64,000 bases of DNA from Zerene cesonia (taxonomy: Eukaryota; Arthropoda; Insecta; Lepidoptera; Pieridae). The notes beneath the pieces were generated by a model. The model did not search any database, was not told where the DNA came from, and was given only the letters and a program-made list of their open reading frames with translations. Each line of letters starts with the position of its first letter. Position 1 is the stretch's first letter. Positions 1 through 11,900 of this stretch are shown here, piece by piece. The position numbers and the translations under genes are program-made. Location of the stretch: the NCBI RefSeq assembly GCF_012273895.1, contig NW_024045134.1, positions 868,001-932,000 on the forward strand, written 5' to 3'.

Positions 1-8
1 GAACACAG

Positions 9-603
9 ATGAACATATATTTATTGAAATGCTGTGTTTGTTGCATCTTATTACCGTCTCTTGAAGAAATTCGTACCCATTTTGATGAGAACCATCCAGA
101 AGCAAGGAAGCTGTATTGCTGTTTAGATCCTTGTGTGTACAGGCCTTTGAGTCAGAAGAAATCTCTGAAGGTGCATGTTAAGGTGAGGCTAGAATAATTT
201 TAAACTAGATTTTTTAGTAATGAATGGTACAAGTTACATTCATACCTATAAATTACATTTAAACAAATGTAAATTATACTTGCAGTATGATATGTAAAGG
301 TTTTATTTCATAAGAAATATTTTATTTTAAAATAAAATATATGTTATAAGGCAATTGATGACCCTGACATTTGTAAAAAGCTCTGAGGAGTGTCCATGTA
401 TGAATTAGTACTGTTTTAGGGCATCTAAAGCAGTACTAATTCCAGTGTGTATTCATAAGGTGTATTTAGTACTGCCTTTTGATGTCACTATAACTCCCTA
501 GAATCTAGATCATTAAGTCATTTTGTTTAATTTTATTTTGATAAAGTTTTATATTACTGCATATTTATATACATGCGTCAACATATAGATAATCATGAAA
601 AAA

Positions 604-660
<57 letters not shown>

Positions 661-3600
661 CATAGTCGGCAATGGAGCTGGTGGGTCGCCTGATGGTAAG
701 CGCTACCACCGCCCATGAACATGTGGAGAGGCGTAAGGTCAACTGCAGACCTTTCGCCTCTACAAATGGATTGCCGACTTTAATTAGGAAGGGATGAGGA
801 AAGGATTGATGAAAGGAATAAAGGAAAGGACTGGGAAGGGTAAGGAAAAGGATATAGGCCTCCGGCCATTTATTGCCATTCAAGACCTAAAAGAAAAACA
901 TTCCCATTCATAAACATATTTATAACTAAACATATTGCTGGACATCTCTTAAATTGATAGATTAATACAATATATCACTACCACTACATGGTATAAATCA
1001 AAGTCGCATTCTCTGTACCTAGTCCCTATGTATGCTGAAATCTTTAAAATTACGCAACGGATTTTGATCGGGTTTTTTAATTGAAAGAAAGTGTCGAGTC
1101 AGGACGAAGGTTTATAATTATAATAACATCTATCAAACTACTCCGAATAACGCGTGCCAAATGCTTGTATACATATAAAAAAAAATCACATTCAGACAGT
1201 CCACGCGCCGCGCTCGTCGAAGCCGAAGCCGGTCAGTTGTCACGTGTGCGGACGCGACTTTGCGACCGCGCGCTCGTGCAGCACGCACGTGACGCAGGCG
1301 CACGGCGCTGTCGGCAAGTTCAAGTGCAAACTGTGCCGGGAGGTGCTGCAGACCATGGACGAGAGGTGGGTTCATGTGGAATGTGGGCAATTGGTCAAAT
1401 CGACCGTTTCATTAATTGCCTAGGCTCTTTATTTAACTAGCAGAATGATATTGATATTGATATAATGATATTGTTTAAAGTAAATGAAACGGCGCCGTGT
1501 ATTGAAGAGCTTGTTAATGAATCGGCCGATATAAACATTAGGCTGCAAGTTTATACCACTTACAATATGTTTATGACTTTGCTTTAATACGCAAGAATGT
1601 TGCATTTTGAGGGTATTTATACACACAACATAAAAAATGTTGTTGTTGAAACTTGAACAAAAAAATTACTTGATTTTTCATATTTATTTTTTAATGTGAT
1701 CTGTATATTTAATACTTTGTACATACCATACATTTTACAGAAAACTTCACTACCTTCTCCGTCATCCGGGACGGCATCCGTTTGAATGCTCGGAGTGCGG
1801 GAAGTCATTTCAATACAAATCGTCACTTTACATGCATAAACAAGATCACCTGCCCAACAGACAGAGCTTTACGTGTGACTATTGTGGAAAAGTGTTCGCG
1901 GTAAGTTTGTTAATCTATACTTAGTATGTTTGTAATGTTTTCACACAAACACTACCTTGAACCGATTTAAAAAATCCTTTCACCATTAGTAAGCTAGAAC
2001 TTTACTGAGTGACATAAGCGAAGCCGAGGCGAACAGTTATATATAAATAAGTATAATTACATGTCATATTTATTTGTTCAATGGCTTTATTTGTAATTGG
2101 TGCTATTTTAATAAAACGAACCATTAGCTTAAACAATATTTTAAAAATTATATACCTATAACATTAATCAAAGATTAACTTGTATTCTTAGTGTTTCTCA
2201 TTCGCATTGCAGAAGAAAGATTCGTACCGCGAGCACGTGCAAATCCACGAAGGGCCGCGCCACGCGTGCTCGTACTGCCCGATGCGGTTCGTGCAGCGCT
2301 CCAACATGCTGCGGCACGAGCGGCGCCACACCGGCGAGCGGCCCTACACCTGCCCGCACTGCGAGCGCACCTTCGCCGACAAGGGCGCGTGCACGTCGCA
2401 CACCAGGTAGCTGTGACGTCACGACCTCCCCCTCGGTAGCTTTCAGTGGACTCGAGTAGAAAGTTTATAGTATAAACTAGCTACGCCCCGCGGTTTCACC
2501 CGCGTAAGTCTGTATACCGTAGGAATATCGAGATAAAAAGTAACCTATGTGTTTTTCCAGTTGTCCAGCTATCTACGTATCAAATTTCATTGCAATCGGC
2601 TCCGTAGTTTTTGCGTGAAAGAGTAACAGATATGCACAGGCATACACATACACTTACACGTACATCCTCACAAACTTTCGCATTTATATTATTAGTAGGA
2701 ACTAGGATACAATAACAGAGGAAAAGGGGGGGGGAGAGGGGGGGGGGGGACAGGGAATTAAATGCGTGCGATGCGTGTAGCAAATAATCCAACTAATAGT
2801 ACACGATACCAAAAAATGTACTATCATGAAATTTTCTATGTCTATCTATATCTATAAAAACTATTTTCTTACAGGACCCATTCTAAGGATACATCGTACG
2901 CATGCCTATACTGTGGACAGACTTTTGTGCAGAAGTCCAAACTTACTTACCACATAAGAAGACATACAGGGGAAAGTAAGTTTTGTGATATCTTTAGCAA
3001 TGAATATGCTAATTATTTATTCAAAAAGTTTCTTGTGTACTTTTTTTTTAGTTAAACCAATCCAATTGACCTCTTGTCTTTAGTTATTACTAACAGTTCT
3101 CCTATGTCATTCAGTGAAGTTACAGCTTTCTAATGGTGAAAGAATTTTGAAATCAATCCATTAGTTATTGAGTGCAAAACATTACAAACATACAAATATT
3201 TCCTGTTTATAACAGTATAGACATAACACGAATGTAATATAGTTTTCTAACATTATAGTGATTGCTAAAGTGTCCTAAACTTAATTTTCTAGATCTGGAA
3301 ACCTGTACCATATGCAGTAAACTGTTCACGAGCGCGTGTTCGCTGCGGGAACACATGAAAACGCATGTAGCCAAAGCTGAGAATGTAAAATGCCCGCTCT
3401 GTGGTATGTATATGTTTTACATTATCAAACTACTTTAAAAAAAAGGAGGAGGTACTCAATTCGACAATATTTTTTGTATTTTTTACCTCAAAACTTTGAA
3501 AAAGACTTGTTTTGATGAATTTTTTATTTCAAAATTTTTTTATAATTTTGAATCCAATGTGGTACCTTCCTTGTGATTCCATTTAAATTTGGCCTAGATT

Positions 3601-5090
3601 TGACAATTTTAGGCGCCTAAGTTTCTCGTTGAAAATAATTGTTTTCTATGACTAGTTATAAGACGTTACTTTACAAATAATTAAGTGTTAAAAAAAAGTC
3701 GCAGTAATAAATAATATCATATAATATAATTTGTCCTTGTCTGTTTTATATCTCATGATCTGATCACCCTAATTTTTCGTATAAAAAATCTAATAAACTA
3801 ATGTCTCCAAAATTAGATAAAAAATACCAAGACGAGCGATACATGCTGCGTCACCTGCGCACGTCGCACACAAACACACAATTCACTTGCCCCATTTGTC
3901 AGAAGACGGTCACCAGCAGTTCTGGACTGCGGCATCATGTCATGACTCATAGCACTTTGAATATATTCAGAGTGAGTATTTTTGTAATTTGAGTAAATTG
4001 ATGTAGATTTAAGAACATTTTGCACTTGCTTACCCACGAATATATATTTTCATTAATTAATGCAGTTTTAAAACTGATTTTCAGCCTTAGTTTAATGGTA
4101 ACAACATCCAAATTGCAACGAAATTGATTTAGCAATTTTATCCATTAAAATTCCACATATATGTACCTGTGTAGATTGTAAAAGGCTATGATTATATTTA
4201 TAGCGTAATAATTTTAATGCATGGTTATTATTATTTAAGGTTTGCCGAATATTGTTACTTTAGAATTGTTTTCGATTGGAGACACAATTAATTTAGTGTT
4301 TGGTTTTTTTTAAATCGTTTGGATCGATTCCTGGCTAGGAATATTGATGTTTTTCATAGAGTTTTTATGTTTTATCAAAATCGACTTTGTAAGGAGTCAC
4401 CTTTTAGCGTTTGTCGATATTCCTTTCATTCAGTTTGTTCTCTTTTATTTTTGGATTAGTTTTTTCTCGCCTAACACGTTCAGTTAAAGATATAACCCTA
4501 TATATTTTTAATATATACACGAGTGCATTACCTCATATTCATACAATCAGTTCAGTTGTACTGCAAATTTCTGCTTTTATTTCAATAACTGATAACTTTT
4601 CCAGTGCAAATGCTGTCCAAAATCGTACGCAGTCAAGAGAACCATTATAAAGCATCTACGCAAACGCCACGGGCTCAGCGGGACAGCAATCAACACAAAA
4701 GACTATTATTCGAGATTGGAACCGAGGGAATGCAATTTGAACCTAGATGAGCAAACCATGACAAGCATTTTCGGACCGCCTAAGAAGAAAGTCACCGATT
4801 TACTTATTGGAGACTTTGTGACTTTAGCAAAGAAACTGAAATTGGACAAGAAGGATGAAAATAATGAGAGTACAGAAGAATCGGATAATAATGATGAAAA
4901 TTCTGATGAAGAAACACAAGATAATTCGACGGAACAATCTGAATCTCATAGTAATATGGATGAGCATCCGAAGTTCACAGAAGTCGTTTGTAAACAGGAA
5001 GTTATAAATAACGAATACGAACTGGAGCCAACTGATTTTGTTAGTGTTAAAATTGAACCTATGGAAGACGAGGAAAATAATGTTCTATAA
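9..5090 (+). CDS. C2H2 zinc-finger protein, 3' part of gene (8 exons, 13 fingers)
   Basis: Probable nuclear DNA-binding protein; target unknown. Exons read as <9-182, 1196-1365, 1741-1900, 2213-2406, 2875-2975, 3293-3403, 3817-3971 and 4605-5090 (TAA). All junctions are GT-AG and keep one frame of about 516 residues. The 5' end is uncertain: an AG precedes position 9, and earlier exons may lie outside the window. Thirteen C-x2-4-C-x12-13-H-x3-5-H fingers are visible; nearly every intron cuts a finger or its linker, and each finger is completed only by the predicted splice (for example the second histidine of finger 2 is the TVH opening exon 2). Only one canonical TGERPY linker is present. The last ~125 residues are finger-free and rich in D, E and N, with a V-K-I-E match to the sumoylation consensus near the C-terminus. 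Exons 2 and 4 are much richer in GC than the others. The orthologue was not recognised. Confidence 0.88.
606..882 (-). mobile_element. Metulj-like SINE with 51-bp poly(A) tail
   Basis: On the minus strand the element ends in TTGCCGACTATGACAT followed by a tail seen here as a run of about 51 T (606-656). Its body has the pyrimidine-rich TTTCCTTTATTCCT middle and the ATGTTCATGGGCGGTGGTAG 3' block shared with the other copies listed here. It lies in the first zinc-finger intron. The 5' third is missing. The name Metulj is by remembered resemblance to the Heliconius SINE family. Confidence 0.75.
975..1165 (+). mobile_element. Non-autonomous Helitron, family 2, 3'-truncated
   Basis: Carries the CACTACATGGTATAAA 5' block and the ACGCAACGGATTTTGAT core of family 2. 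It breaks off at the AACGCGTGCCAA block before the terminal CTAG, about 30 bp before the acceptor of zinc-finger exon 2. Confidence 0.6.
1901..2212. other. Zinc-finger intron 3, nothing recognised
   Basis: AT-rich intron. A short AGTGACATAAGCGAAGCCGAGG stretch near 2010-2035 resembles the 3' part of the lepidopteran Helitron-like element seen at 33.1-33.3 kb, but is too short to call. Confidence 0.3.
2478..2700 (-). mobile_element. Non-autonomous Helitron, family 1
   Basis: Full length. On the minus strand it begins TCCTACTAAT and ends with the CGCGG-GTGAAA-CCGCG hairpin, then GGGCGTAG and CTAG, with T as the 3' flank, as expected of Helitron insertion between A and T. It sits in the zinc-finger intron that also holds the G-run at 2726-2749. 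Confidence 0.75.
2726..2749 (+). repeat. G-run with quadruplex potential
   Basis: Two long G tracts (about 9 and 12 G) separated by AGA, between a Helitron and zinc-finger exon 5. A single G-rich interruption makes an intrastrand or sense-transcript quadruplex possible. Confidence 0.6.
3102..3222 (-). mobile_element. Helitron-like fragment (GCAGCTTTCTAATGG family)
   Basis: Shares TACAGCTTTCTAATGGTGAAAGAATTTTG with the better-preserved copies at 20.9 kb and 58.7 kb. Both termini are lost. It lies in the zinc-finger intron before exon 6. Confidence 0.5.
3404..4604. other. Zinc-finger introns 6 and 7 (exon 7 lies between)
   Basis: Intron 6 (3404-3816) holds a diverged fragment beginning GGAGGAGGTACTCAATTC, a lepidopteran repeat motif also glimpsed at 26.95 kb. 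Intron 7 (3972-4604) appears to be unique AT-rich sequence with no gene or repeat recognised. Confidence 0.35.
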
Positions 5091-5369
5091 ACCATGTTCA
5101 TTTTTCTAAAAACTAATTGTAATACAAAAGTATTTTATAAATTCATAGGATGTGCAATATTCATACATAACTTATGTAGATAAAATTATATGATTTATTT
5201 TGTAAATTAACATAAACGTATTAGCTATGTTATTTACTTGTATTATTCACGTATTGTGTATGTATATATAATATAAACTATATCTATGCCTCGTTAAAAC
5301 ATTGTTAAGGGAAATAGTATTCTTCTTATAATTAAATTACTCATCTACACTTATGTGTATCTATCGTCT

Positions 5370-5375
5370 AATAAA
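5370..5375 (+). terminator. poly(A) signal of the zinc-finger gene
   Basis: AATAAA lies 280 bp after the stop codon, the only canonical signal close to the 3' end. It leaves only about 340 bp before the VWA8 start codon, so the VWA8 promoter and 5' UTR must be very compact or overlap this 3' UTR. Confidence 0.6.
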
Positions 5376-5713
5376 TATGTTTAGAAAATATGTATTCCAG
5401 TTTTATTTAATTTTATTGCATAGATTGGTATCAAGGTTTTATTAGCTAGTATTATTTTATCTGTAGCTCTACCCTCCATAGCAACCAAATGGCAACATTT
5501 TACAGCGACCTGCCACAAAGTTGAAAGTTTACAATTTTCATTTGACATTGACATTGTTTTATTGACAATTATTATTTTCAATTAGACTTTGGACTGTTTA
5601 TCGGCAAATAGTTAAATTAAATAAAATAAAAAGGCCTATTTCATATTTACAATGATGCAAGAATGACACCTTATTTTTATTAGTATCTTCTTATTCTATA
5701 TTTCATTTATAAA
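5376..5713 (+). promoter_or_regulatory. Intergenic spacer holding the VWA8 promoter and 5' UTR
   Basis: AT-rich spacer between the zinc-finger poly(A) signal and the VWA8 ATG. No clear TATA box, initiator or CpG-rich block was seen. The promoter is assigned here only by position. Confidence 0.35.
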
Positions 5714-5900
5714 ATGGTTTTTAATCCGGCTGTAACTGTACGTAGAATTGATGTTTTGCTCCGTATTTTAAATGGTCGTAAAATAAATTTAAGTCCTAAT
5801 GCAGTTCGAGCTTATTCAAGCGAAGGAAGAGTTACAATTGGAAATGTGAGCAAAGAAATAAAAACTCCGAAAAAGATAGAATATGTCCCGAGAAAGTACT
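5714..5900 (+). CDS. VWA8: VWA8 exon 1: start codon and mitochondrial leader
   Basis: This start is chosen because it is the first ATG of the frame that continues into the VWA8 body. The first ~35 residues carry many R, K, S and N and no acidic residue except one D, as expected of a matrix-targeting presequence. The conserved VTIGNVSKEIKTPKK segment follows, which matches the N-terminus of mature VWA8. The exon ends in phase 1 at a GTAAGT donor. Confidence 0.88.
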
Positions 5901-8900
5901 GTAAGTGTAGCACAAAAAATAACCTGTATTTTACTACATTTCAATAATGTTCATCTTTATTTAAAATTTTTAATGGATTTATAAAAGTCAAATATGACTT
6001 CCACCTCCACACATAAATTACAAGCCTTTTATGTACCAAAAAAATAAATACTTCGGCTACATAGTTTCTCTTTCTTCTTTAAATAAAATTGAATGTTATA
6101 GCAACCAGCAGTGTCTTATGTAACATAGCTAATCGTACTGAAAAAAATATGTACAGTGCCTTGCAAAAGCATATTTCATAAAATTACCCACTTTATAAAA
6201 CAGTATAAAAAATTCATAATTTTTCCTCAAGTTGATATTAGATATGATATAAATAAAGCAAATTCTGGTTGGTTTGTATGCGTTTTTTTTCAATAAAATA
6301 TGTTTTAGACAAGTTGCTTGAAGTGTTTTTACATTTTCAGTGACCATACAGGATGCTGAGCTCAAGAACTTATCACAAAGTACTCTCCGTAATTTAAGAT
6401 GGATGATGCAAAAGGACCTTTTAGGCCAGGATATGTTTCTGTTGGGAAGACCTGGTCCGAGCCGGTAAACAATATTTGTTGATAATAGTAGTTATTTTAA
6501 AGAAGGCATTCAAATGTTAAATTCAACCTTTAGATTATGATAGATAGTTTACTTGGCAATCTTCACAATACAATGGAGCAGTTTTTTTTTTAAATATAAA
6601 ATTTGGACTATTATTAATGCATCATTAAAAAAAATTATTGTGCCAAAGCATGCTTGACTCTCAAACTGATTTTTATAATTTATTATGAAGATAGCTATTG
6701 ATGTGGCGTAAAAAATGCATTTTTTTAATTATTATGTGAGTAAAGCCTCAATCAAATTCTAGTATAAGGTTTAAATTTAAGTTATTTTTAGGCGGAAAGT
6801 AGCTCTTCAATACTTGGAGTTAACACAAAGGGAATTGGAATATGTAGCACTTTCCCGTGACACAACTGAAGCGGATCTGAAGCAGAGAAGAGAAATTCAA
6901 AGTTCTACAGCTAAATATTTTGATCAGGTATGAGCTAGAGAAAGATTTAATGTTTTCAGGTTTCATATACATAATATAAGTTTCTTTATTCTCCATCAGA
7001 GGTTGTAAATACCTGGACAGATTTTAAAATTATTTCATAGTAATAAATGCATTTATAGTCTTTAGTGAGTCTACAAAATAAGCTTGTGGTTTGTGTGTGG
7101 TTGTGTGTTATTGTGACAATTTTTTCTTAATAAAAATTACTGTCCATAGAGTGCAGTTCGTGCCGCCATAGAGGGTAGAGTTTTAGTCATCGAGGGCATA
7201 GAGAAGGCAGAGCGAAATGTCTTGCCAGTTTTAAATAACCTGCTAGAAAATAGGGAGATGCATTTAGAAGATGGCAGGTTTTTAATACCATCATCGAGAT
7301 ATGATAAATTGTTGGAGGTGAGCATTAAATATTTATCAAATGTTAATATGATATCTCTATATATATAAAATTCATGTGTCACAGTGTTAGTTACCATACT
7401 CTCTCTGTAGGTTTAAAGATTTAAGCATACATAGGGACATAGGGACAGAGATAGCGACTTTGTTTTATACTATGTAGTGATACATAAAATAAAACAATGA
7501 TATTCAATATTAAACATAATATTTATTAAAGCATGTAGGTGTTCCAGGCCTGTTGAATGATTTGGCCAATTATATCACCCAGTTTTGTATTACACCAGGA
7601 ATTTACTTTTCCAAATGTCCATCAGGAACAGATTGAGAGATAACTATGCTACAGACGCCTGTGTTATTTCTTTCTAGTTTTAAATAAAACAAGTTGTCTT
7701 ATTCTATCCTACTAATATTATAAATGCGAAAGTTTGTAAGGATGTGTGTTTGTTTGTTGCTATTTCACTCAAAAGCTACTGAACCGATTGCAATTAAATT
7801 TGGTACGCAGACAGCTGGACAACTGGAATAACATATAGGCATCTTTTTATCCTGATATTCCTACGGGATACGGACTTACGCGGGTGAAACCGCGGGGCGC
7901 AGCTAGTATAATTATAATAATAATAATAAGACCATCATTACAAACTATGTGTGTACTTATTTAAATGTTCACACAGAAATATTGCAATGCTGCAATTTTT
8001 TTTTCCATCTTTTTTCTATTATTTTCCTAAGTAAAAGTTACATTATATAATCATTCATTAGGAACACGGTCTGGAAGAGGTATCAAAATGGCGTCTAGTT
8101 CGTGTCGATGAGAACTTCCGTGTCATTGCGCTAGGGTTGCCCGTGCCGAGGTATTCGGGGCAGCCACTCGACCCCCCGCTACGTTCGCGCTTTCAAGCGA
8201 GAGATGTCGCTACTGTTGGCTTTGGGGTGAGTGAATGTTATTTTTTATTTAATTTCTTATATTTTTTCATGGAACTGCTATGTCCATATTACAAACAATT
8301 AATATGACTATTAGATTTCATAATACAAACAAACTAGCTATTTTTTATATTTTAATTAAACACAAATACTATGACCCAGTTTCGAAATATCCTCATCACC
8401 TGTGAAATCTCTGTCTGTCTGAATCGATGGAAATTATTTGATGTTTTGATTTTTTATTGTGTTGTGCCCGCTCCTATACATTGTAGTTTCATAATATAAG
8501 TTGTTTAAAATAGGTATAAAAAACGCTTCAATAACAAAAATATTTAATTAAGATTTAATTTAAGACAACTCTTATGTAAACCTAAAACCTTTTAATAAAA
8601 TACTATTATTTATATGTTTTATGTATTGATGGATTTGAAGTAAAGAAAAAATTTGATCATCTCGCCCCTATTGGCTACCCGTGATCCTGAATCCCTTCTC
8701 GTGGTCATTTATATTCATTCCAAAAAAAATGTGAATAATAAAGAATTTCTATGCTATAAAAGCTATATATAGCTCGCGCCGCGAGTGCAGTAACTTTCTC
8801 GTTTTTGAAGTCGGCTACTAAAATCGGTCATACGATAAATATAAAAACGTTAAAGGATTAATCATATGTAAATATTAACATGTTAATTACTTAGACATGT

Positions 8901-11900
8901 TATCGTATAGTGTATATTTTAATAATCATTTGCAAATCTAAGATAATGAAAAAAATATGTTTTGCTAACCGACTGTCCTACATATTATAGTTGATTTTTT
9001 TTTACAACTCTTATCTTGCAGACAAATGCTTCAGCAACAAAAGACATGAAGTGCTAAACCATACATGTTATTAATTATTATTGTCCATTTCCTTCTCGCT
9101 AGGAACATCTATGTAAACAAATTACGTTCTCAAAGTTTTGTGCGATTTAGGGCATTAAATATATGAAAACAGAACAGATAAATTCGATTAAAGAAAAATA
9201 TTAAGACAACCAATATTTAAAAGAGTCAATATTTAATTTGATGACGATAGTTTTGCAATTACAATTAATGCAATAATTACTTACAATTCATATTTTTGGA
9301 TTGTCATTTATTGTATTAAAAACTTTAATTTTTTTTTTATTGTGATACAAATTAAAACTTTTATACTGACTTTACAAAATATGAGAAAATATATATATTT
9401 GATTAGATTTTCTGCGATAGTAGACTCTGCGTTCTACTAGTTACGTTGGAATCCGTTCGTTTCGACAACGCTTCTGGCATAAAAATATGTACCTGCTTTT
9501 TGACTTTTCCCACATCTGGAATCAATTTCTTGCTAACTAACTCCGCGTATTGTTTTTCCACCGCGTTCCTCTCGGTGACTACTTTCTGTCTAGTTTCAGC
9601 TATGTTACGCTTAACATCTTTGGCCCTTCTGTTTTCCTTTATCCTTGTGTCGTGTCGCAGCGTGCTTTTCACGTTTCGTGACTGCCGTGCGTAGTTCTCT
9701 ATCGTATTCGACGTTGGCACATTAAATTCGTTCCGATCGATAGGGCCACTCAGTTTCTGTTCGATCGGTTTAGACTCCTTTGCCTTCAAATCGGCCGACG
9801 TCTTTGATTTAATTAAATTCCGCTTTTGTATCTCCGGCCAGCTGTGCCGCGGTTGGGACATCCTTTCGCCAGTATCTTCTTTCAGCAGATCTATCTTGCC
9901 AGCTAGATCGAGCCATTGTAGAACTCTATCGGACAATTCTGTGTTTTCCATCGAATCGGTCCGGGAAGTTCGATTGCTCTTTATGGCTTTCATGGTTACG
10001 TTATCGAATCTAGAAGTGTCGAAATCGTTTAAATGTTGTGGTGACGCTTTAATTCTCAGTTCGTCATCGGAGTCATCAACGTCGGATAGATTTAGTTTTT
10101 CCACGCGTGGTTCTTGATCGCCTTTAAACGATTTCTCGTTTGTTATCACAAGGCGTAACTTTCGCAAGCAGTCTTCCAAGTCCTCGTGTCGGTGACTGAG
10201 GCGACCACTTTGAATTTTTGTTGTTGCTTTATGGGTACTGGCTGATGAGTAGGGTCTTCTCTTGGCGCTTAGTTTAATATAGCAAGGATCGTCGTAGTGG
10301 AGTATTGGATGTCGGAATCCGTCGACCCATACGGTTCGAATGTACATAGGTCGTTGAGAGGATTGCCAGAGCGCTGGCATATTACACCGCTCGCCAAATT
10401 TAAAGGCATCTAGACATGCGATCGCTTGTACGTGCAGCTCTTACTGTTTTCATGATAATTAATTGTTGTTATGTCTCGAGTATCCATCAATGTAGGTTCT
10501 GAAAATATATTGGTTTTTTAAACAAATGGTTTATGTTTTAATGAAGAACATTTCGTCTTAAAAAGAATGAAAGAGGTAATCTTTAATTATGAGATAGTAG
10601 CGATTAATTATTCTTGTCCATCCTTCGAGCTATGATTCGTACATACATGTGATTGGTCCAAATTTGTGGAAAAAAAGTTAAAAGTTACAGTTTGACGAAA
10701 AAATCTCATTATTTAGTTTGCATCGGGCATGCATTAGTTAATGCGTGCCTGTTGCTTCCCCCACATTAGCGTGGGCATTGATTAATAGAATAAAATTGAT
10801 TGGAAAGTAAGCATGACTCAGGAATATCGCATTGAACAGGGAATTTGATAGAAAATTACTGTTCTCAGTTACGGTACGGTTATTTTTTGCATCTGCTGGA
10901 TATCCTTTTGGAGAGAGGATTTTTTTTATATCTTATAACTGTTGATGTTGATGATGTTGATGACGATTTTTTATTTCCATATAAAAATACACTGCACTGT
11001 AAACCAACAGCGGTTCGCTTGATTAATAATATAGGATAAGCATTACCTGTTGTAAACAATACCATAAATACAAATGCATATTACGTAGGATACATAAAGA
11101 CCCTTTTTACGAGTACATACCTTAAACAGTTAATCCGAGAAATTAAATATTATAAAATAATTTCATGTACATTAATAAATATCTTAAAGATACTTATTTG
11201 CTTTCACGGTTGTTCATTATTTCAAAACTACAATTTTTATATTCTCGCTAAGGTTTTATAAATTATTTTGCATTTATTCAAGAAAATACTGTATTTAAAA
11301 ATGTTTATAAGAATCGAATAGATATTTGTCCGGAAAGCAGACGACGTGGCGGATTTCCGTGCGGTTTGTAACTGACGCCCGCTATGCCATGTTGGGCTCT
11401 GTCGTAAACATTCGATTGTGCTGGAGATACAACGGGAACAGACTATAACAGTAAATATACGTACTGTTTGCTTCTTGTTGTCCCCTCTTGCTTTGTTGAT
11501 CAATTGTTTATCATGTTTGATTATTTATTGAGATGGATTAGATTCTTATTGCTTGTCGGTTCATAAAAGCAGCCTAGAGTCAGAGAAATCGCATAATGAA
11601 ACTGCCTAAGTCCCCTTAAAATATCTCGCCTAATCGATAGATCTTTGATACAAACAAATATACTTTAAAGTGCTTCGAAACAATAAAAGTAACCACCACA
11701 CATTTATTTGTTTAGATGTACTTTCATCCCATCAGACTACTTATAGTCTTATGATATACATTATATATACTTAGTCTGGCCATAAATACTGTTACACTTA
11801 ATTATAAAAAAATATTACATTTGAATTTCGAATCTNNNNNNNNNNNNNNNNNNNNNNNNNNNNNNNNNNNNNNNNNNNNNNNNNNNNNNNNNNNNNNNNN

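Noticed and set aside
593..883. 96-residue minus-strand frame ending in a poly-lysine run
   Set aside because: It is the SINE and its 51-bp A-tail translated; not a gene.
2191..2439. Frames overlapping the zinc-finger exon at 2213-2406 on both strands
   Set aside because: Shadow frames of a GC-rich exon. Only the frame with the C2H2 pattern joins the flanking exons in phase.
3950..4020. Read-through end of the zinc-finger protein after exon 7
   Set aside because: The frame stops soon after a good GTGAGT donor at 3972. Splicing to 4605 adds a thirteenth finger in phase.
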